NCBI GenBank assembly: GCA_900545725.1
Contig: URAI01000013.1
Span: 1 to 38,258, forward strand
Direction of reading: 5' to 3'
Length of the DNA: 38,258 bases
DNA from: an uncultured Eubacterium sp.
GTDB taxonomy: Bacteria; Bacillota; Clostridia; Lachnospirales; Lachnospiraceae
The notes under the pieces were generated by a model. It made no database searches. It saw nothing but the letters and a program-made list of their open reading frames with translations, and was not told the origin of the DNA. Positions 34,674 through 38,258 of this stretch are shown here, piece by piece; the stretch's first letter is position 1; the number at the start of each line of letters is the position of its first letter. Position numbers and translations under genes: made by a program.

Positions 34674-36150
34674 AAATTATATAAAAAGTGGCAGCAGATA
34701 TTTTTCATATGATAGTCTTAATCATAAAGTACGCGGATTCGGCTATGAGTATCCTTTAAAGAATCATATAAAAGCAATTATGGCTATGCTTATTATTATA
34801 CTGGCAACATCCGTTTTTTATCAGCTGGATATAATATATATTTTGATAATTATGGCAGTAGGAATAATATGTGTACCAAAGCTTATAGCTGCACATTTTG
34901 CCAATAAATATAAGCAGAGAAGATTTAATGATATAGATATATATATTCATCAGATGGCATATTCATTTCAAAGAAATCCTAAGATTAATATGGCACTTGA
35001 GGATACATACAAAATAGCCTCAAAGGATTTGAAAAAATGCATTGGTAAGGCAGTTGACAGGCTGCAATATGATAATACAGATATGGTATACGAAAGTGCA
35101 CTTAAGATAATTGAACAGGAATATTCTAATTCAAGAATAACAACGCTGCACAAATTTCTGATTAATATAGAGAAAAAGGGAGGCAGTTATTCAACGTCAC
35201 TTGATGTACTGTTGATGGATTTTGATAACTGGGTTAAGTCTGTACACAGACACCAGCAGGATATAAGGAGAGTAAAGAATACACTGACAATAGGAATAAT
35301 TCTTAGTTTTGTTCTTGCAAGTGTTTCGGTAATGATTACGTATATATTAAAAAATATGTCAGATATCAGAATGGATATTACCAAGGAATGGACATATCAG
35401 GTAAGCTCAACTGTATTTTTAATATTATGCCTGTTATTTTATGTATATACAAGATGTGCTTTTAAAGAAGAGTGGGTGAGGTCAGGGCGTGACGATAAAA
35501 AGATAATTAAAGACTATAAGATAGCATTTCATACGGATGAGAAAAGAATACATCGTTATATACTGCCTTTATGTGTAGGAATTGTAATGGTATCATGTGT
35601 ACTTATAATATTTCGTAAATATATTTTTGCAGCAGGCTTATTTATATTTGTATTATATATTTGGAATACTCCCAGATTAAATATAAAAAAAGCAGGACAG
35701 CGTATAAATGAAGATGTGTACAGGGGATTTTCAGACTGGTTAAGGGATGTTGCACTTAATCTACAGGAAGAACCGTTAATGGTAGCAATAGAAAATACAT
35801 ATGATACATGCCCTGTTGTAATTAAAGAATCTTTAGAAAAATTTATATATGAAATGGAAAGTAATCCTTCAGACGTTGAGTTATATTATAATTTTATGAG
35901 TGATTTTAAGCTTCCGGATATATCATCAATGGTAAGAACACTGTATTCATTATCAGAACTTGAGCCGGAAAGAGCAGATGATGCGATAAACAGCCTGATT
36001 AAAAGAAATTATGAGCTTATGGATAAACATGAGGCAGATAAGAATAAAGATGAAATAAGCACGATGAAATTTGCAGAGTATATTCCGACAATATTTGTTT
36101 CATTTAAGATAGCCGTGGATATGATGCTTGTAGTGGCTGAGTATTTATAA
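34645..36150 (+). CDS. TadB/TadC-like inner-membrane platform, fused form
   Basis: 501 residues. Two hydrophobic segments (about 44-85), a cytoplasmic helical domain (about 90-205, IYIHQMAYSFQRNPKINMAL onwards), two segments (about 212-235 and 252-275), two more (about 305-350), a second cytoplasmic helical domain (about 360-475) and one final segment. This is the layout of TadB followed by TadC (T2SSF-type domains) in a single chain, which would form the whole platform. Sequence similarity is weak, so the assignment rests on topology and context. SD AAAGGAGG lies 3 bp before the ATG and inside tadA. Confidence 0.72.
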   Translation: MKGGIILKVKNYIKSGSRYFSYDSLNHKVRGFGYEYPLKNHIKAIMAMLIIILATSVFYQLDIIYILIIMAVGIICVPKLIAAHFANKYKQRRFNDIDIYIHQMAYSFQRNPKINMALEDTYKIASKDLKKCIGKAVDRLQYDNTDMVYESALKIIEQEYSNSRITTLHKFLINIEKKGGSYSTSLDVLLMDFDNWVKSVHRHQQDIRRVKNTLTIGIILSFVLASVSVMITYILKNMSDIRMDITKEWTYQVSSTVFLILCLLFYVYTRCAFKEEWVRSGRDDKKIIKDYKIAFHTDEKRIHRYILPLCVGIVMVSCVLIIFRKYIFAAGLFIFVLYIWNTPRLNIKKAGQRINEDVYRGFSDWLRDVALNLQEEPLMVAIENTYDTCPVVIKESLEKFIYEMESNPSDVELYYNFMSDFKLPDISSMVRTLYSLSELEPERADDAINSLIKRNYELMDKHEADKNKDEISTMKFAEYIPTIFVSFKIAVDMMLVVAEYL

Positions 36151-36158
36151 ATGGGATT

Positions 36159-36211
36159 CTTATCGCAGAGACAAATCTGATATTTGGTCTGTAATTTCTC
36201 CTGCATTAAAA
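36159..36211 (+). repeat. 53-bp repeat, copy B
   Basis: Ungapped 42/53 match to 33293-33345; same ends CTTATCGCAGAG and GCATTAAAA. It starts 8 bp after the platform gene and ends 21 bp before the micro-protein at 36233. Confidence 0.88.
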
Positions 36212-36232
36212 TGCCTGCGGAATAGGAGCAGA

Positions 36233-36334
36233 ATGGAAAGAATAATAGAAGAATATGGAGCAGTAGTGGTGTCGATACCTGTAGTTATAATGGTAATAAA
36301 CACATTCATTTACATATTGACAAAGATATTGTGA
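36233..36334 (+). CDS. 33-residue micro-protein, IIEEYG family
   Basis: Begins MERIIEEYGAVVVSIPVV and is hydrophobic almost to its end, finishing with KIL. AGGAG at 36224-36228 lies 4 bp before the ATG. Strong N-terminal match to the proteins at 33410 and 36402 argues that this tiny frame is a gene. One TM helix. It sits between the platform gene and the 46-residue paralogue. Confidence 0.62.
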   Translation: MERIIEEYGAVVVSIPVVIMVINTFIYILTKIL

Positions 36335-36401
36335 AATTATATGGCAGATATTAATTAGGATAAATTGTATAAAAATGATTAAATTTAAAAAGGAGACAGG
36401 C

Positions 36402-36542
36402 ATGGACGAAATAATAGAAGAATATGGAGCAGCAATTACAACAATGATAGGAATTATTGGAGGGATTGCGGTGGTAACAGGAGGTATAAGTATATACAAA
36501 GAAATTATTTTTAATATGCTTGGTTCTTTAATGTACAGATAG
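36402..36542 (+). CDS. 46-residue micro-protein, IIEEYG family
   Basis: Begins MDEIIEEYGAAITTMIGIIG; hydrophobic, Gly-rich core (GIIGGIAVVTGG) with a C-terminal amphipathic stretch ending MYR. AGGAG at 36391-36395 with 6-bp spacing. The EYG followed by a hydrophobic helix recalls Flp-type pilins (mature IEYGLIA), but no leader or cleavage Gly precedes it. Paralogous to 36233. Confidence 0.68.
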   Translation: MDEIIEEYGAAITTMIGIIGGIAVVTGGISIYKEIIFNMLGSLMYR

Positions 36543-36564
36543 GATTGGAGTAATGTAAACAATA

Positions 36565-36936
36565 ATGAGAAGTATAATTGAAGTATCCGCATATGTTATA
36601 ATTATAACAATTATGTGTTATCTGGGAATTGATTATGTAAGAATGAATATGCAGGTTATGGATATGAATGAAGCCGTAAGATATGTTGAAAATTATATTG
36701 AGGTTAATGCAACAATGGATAATACTTATGAAATTGACAAAAAAACACTGTCAGAGGTTAATGCATATATGGAGAAAAGAGGACTGATACCGGAATTTGT
36801 ATATGAAGGTGATACAGATGACTATAGCTATTTTAAAATGATAACGGATTACAATATGGGAAGCTTATTTTTTAATGTAAAAAATAAACATACCTATAAA
36901 GGAATTGTACGCATACCTAAAATGGAGAGTCTATGA
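36565..36936 (+). CDS. TadE-like/pseudopilin-like protein
   Basis: 123 residues: N-terminal MRSIIEVSAYVIIITIMCYL helix, which also puts a Glu at position 6 after II, then a soluble alpha/beta domain (DMNEAVRYVENYIEV...). Typical of minor pseudopilins of Tad systems. The nearest SD (GGAG at 36548-36551) is 13-14 bp upstream, so initiation may be weak. It overlaps the next gene by 4 bp (ATGA). Confidence 0.66.
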   Translation: MRSIIEVSAYVIIITIMCYLGIDYVRMNMQVMDMNEAVRYVENYIEVNATMDNTYEIDKKTLSEVNAYMEKRGLIPEFVYEGDTDDYSYFKMITDYNMGSLFFNVKNKHTYKGIVRIPKMESL

Positions 36937-37322
36937 GAAGTGTGATAACGATAGGGGCATTAAGCTTAAGTATACTCTTGTTTATATTCGCAAACAGCAT
37001 TGTGATAAATAAAAATATGCGTAATAATGAGGTAAATAATTGCCTTGAAAAATCAATAGATTATGCAATGGATATGCTTGATGATATATATAAAGATTAT
37101 GATTATTCAGAACTGAATGAAGAGGAATATATTAATAATATTATGGTTTCATTTTGTAATGCATTAAACGAGAAAATACATACAGATGGAGATATTGAAG
37201 TTAAGCTTATTAATTATGATTTTGTAAATGGAATGATAGATATACTTATAACGGAGAATTTCTCATATCATTTTCTTAACATGACAGGCAGCATATCAAG
37301 TAACAGAACAGTAAAATTCTAA
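36933..37322 (+). CDS. TadE/TadF-like pseudopilin-like protein
   Basis: 129 residues: MRSVITIGALSLSILLFIFA helix, then a soluble domain rich in acidic residues and a C-terminal beta-rich portion (GDIEVKLINYDFVNGMIDIL, ending NRTVKF). GGAGAG at 36924-36929 is the SD; start overlaps the upstream stop. The stop lies within a few bases of the IS end, so the last residues could have been altered by the insertion, though the ending looks natural. Confidence 0.68.
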   Translation: MRSVITIGALSLSILLFIFANSIVINKNMRNNEVNNCLEKSIDYAMDMLDDIYKDYDYSELNEEEYINNIMVSFCNALNEKIHTDGDIEVKLINYDFVNGMIDILITENFSYHFLNMTGSISSNRTVKF

Positions 37323-37354
37323 AAAAAGGGACTGTAAAAAAACTCCCCTTAAAG

Positions 37355-37390
37355 AAAAATCGCTTAGACCGTGAGGTTTAAGCGATTTTT
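37355..37390 (+). terminator. hairpin at the left end of the IS
   Basis: AAAAATCGCTTA (37355-37366) pairs with TAAGCGATTTTT (37379-37390) around 12 bases. Such hairpins block transcription entering an IS; it may also terminate the Tad-like operon. Confidence 0.78.
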
Positions 37391-37404
37391 TGGTATAATT
37401 AATT

Positions 37405-38157
37405 ATGCTACTAATTAATAAACCTAATGGTAATTATACAGCTCGTCAGCTGAAATTACCATTAGAAATCGAAAAATTAATTGATATTTCTGCTCTGGTA
37501 TATACTTTTTGTGAAGTTATGGATCACATTGACCTATCAGGATATTTTGTGGAAGAGAAAGGCTACAAAACAGGTAGTCCAAGATGTGATGCAGAAAAGT
37601 TACTCAAAGTAATACTCTTCGCTTTTATGGAGCACGGATTCTGTTCTCTCCGGGAGATTGAAAAACTCTGTAGAACGGACATCCGATATATGTATCTTCT
37701 TGATGAAATGAAAGCTCCATCATTTGCCACGTTCGGTAACTTCATTCGTAATGAATTAACCGATACAATTGAACAAATATTTGCCGATGTCAATGCATAC
37801 ATCTTTGAAAAAGATCATGTTGATCTGGATCATACATACATTGATGGTACAAAGATTGAGGCTAATGCTAATAAATACACCTGGGTTTGGAAGAAATCTT
37901 GTATTAAAAACAGAGATAAGATGTTTGTTAAAATTTCTGAATTAATAGATTCGATGAATGTTGAAGTATTAAATCTATTCGGCTTAAAATTCGATACAAG
38001 AGAAGAATACGCCATTGAATATCTTGAAACTATGTTGGATAAATATGAGTCTATAACAGGTGTAGTAAGTTTGAAGAGACTTCTTAATCAATCAATTTTA
38101 AAGAGTTGGAGCTCCAAAATGATTAAAAAGTCTCTTGAGGCTTATTTTTTACCTTAA
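37405..38157 (+). pseudogene. truncated IS1182-family transposase
   Basis: 250 residues against about 450-560 for the full protein. The N-terminal domain (YNARQLKLPLEIEK-like, here TARQLKLPLEIEKLI), LREIEKLCRTDIRYMYLLDE and the hallmark YIDGTKIEANANKYTWVWKK are intact. After about residue 205 the sequence stops resembling the family and ends at TAA, so the catalytic C-terminal half is missing; it is very likely inactive. A -10 TATAAT at 37394-37399 is only 5 bp before the ATG, implying a leaderless or nearly leaderless message, and no SD is present. Confidence 0.82.
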
Positions 38158-38258
38158 AGACCAAAATTGTATTTTGTAAAAAACAATTTCAAAACATGTC
38201 CGCATTTTGTTTCGTCAGTACAGAGATTGTGTAAGGAACTTTAAAAAGATGACACGAA

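Larger units (their letters stand above)
37323..38157 (+). mobile_element. IS1182-family element, 5' part
   Basis: The left end begins near AAGGGACTGTAAAAAAACTC, then a hairpin, a -10 and the transposase. The right end is not recognisable, and the last 101 bases (38158-38258) show no gene or terminal repeat. It inserted directly downstream of the Tad-like operon. Confidence 0.75.

Noticed and set aside
36206..36592. Leftward 128-codon frame over the micro-protein region
   Set aside because: Opposite the operon direction, no SD, and the plus strand there has two SD-led small genes with mutually similar N-termini.

Overview
The window is AT-rich, single-contig chromosomal DNA from a low-GC Firmicute. 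Purine-rich Shine-Dalgarno (SD) sequences, occasional TTG starts, lipoprotein SBPs, DUF6033, and gene types typical of gut Lachnospiraceae point to a Lachnospira/[Eubacterium] eligens-like organism. The species is an inference; the family is fairly safe. No rRNA, tRNA or CRISPR array is visible.

Layout. (1) 1-2044: the tail of an upstream gene, a DUF6033 protein and a K/E-rich coiled-coil protein. (2) 2155-4327: a perfect consensus sigma-A promoter whose -35 lies inside a 26-bp perfect palindrome drives a cytidylate-kinase-like protein and a two-domain polyphosphate:AMP phosphotransferase. (3) 4406-6284: a long inverted repeat, then a leftward polytopic GT-C-like membrane protein. (4) 6752-11185: DUF2974 alpha/beta hydrolase, a probable PD-(D/E)XK/winged-helix protein, and an Fe-S XPD/DinG-like helicase with an N-terminal Cas4/RecB-like nuclease. 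(5) 11269-15642: a tight four-gene unit with a 26-residue tandem-repeat protein, a DUF342/FapA-like protein, an AstE/aspartoacylase-family zinc hydrolase, and a paralogue that has lost the zinc and catalytic residues. (6) 15844-17445: an orphan solute-binding lipoprotein with a G-free A/C-rich leader. (7) 17894-24176: arginine biosynthesis, argG divergent from argCJBD, with ARG-box-like sites between them. (8) 24462-29940: a second orphan lipoprotein, a PHP phosphoesterase (leftward), a phospholipase-C-like protein, a DUF1653 protein and citrate synthase. (9) 30051-32672: ddl and murF, cell wall D-Ala-D-Ala incorporation. (10) 32673-33409: a 737-bp gene-free region full of inverted and direct repeats. 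(11) 33410-37322: a compact Tad/type IVb-pilus-like operon with a short TadA-like ATPase, one protein with TadB+TadC-like architecture, three micro-proteins that all begin M-x-x-I-I-E-[EH]-Y-G, and two pseudopilin-like proteins. (12) 37323-38258: a truncated IS1182-family element abutting the pilus operon.

The most novel-looking parts are the Tad-like operon with leaderless micro-pilin-like peptides and its internal 53-bp repeat, the enzyme/pseudoenzyme AstE pair in an operon with DUF342 and the 26-mer repeat protein, the operator-embedded perfect promoter ahead of the polyphosphate genes, and a set of long hairpin elements sharing a TGCCGCA end. Several gene starts were moved downstream to the ATG that has the better SD.
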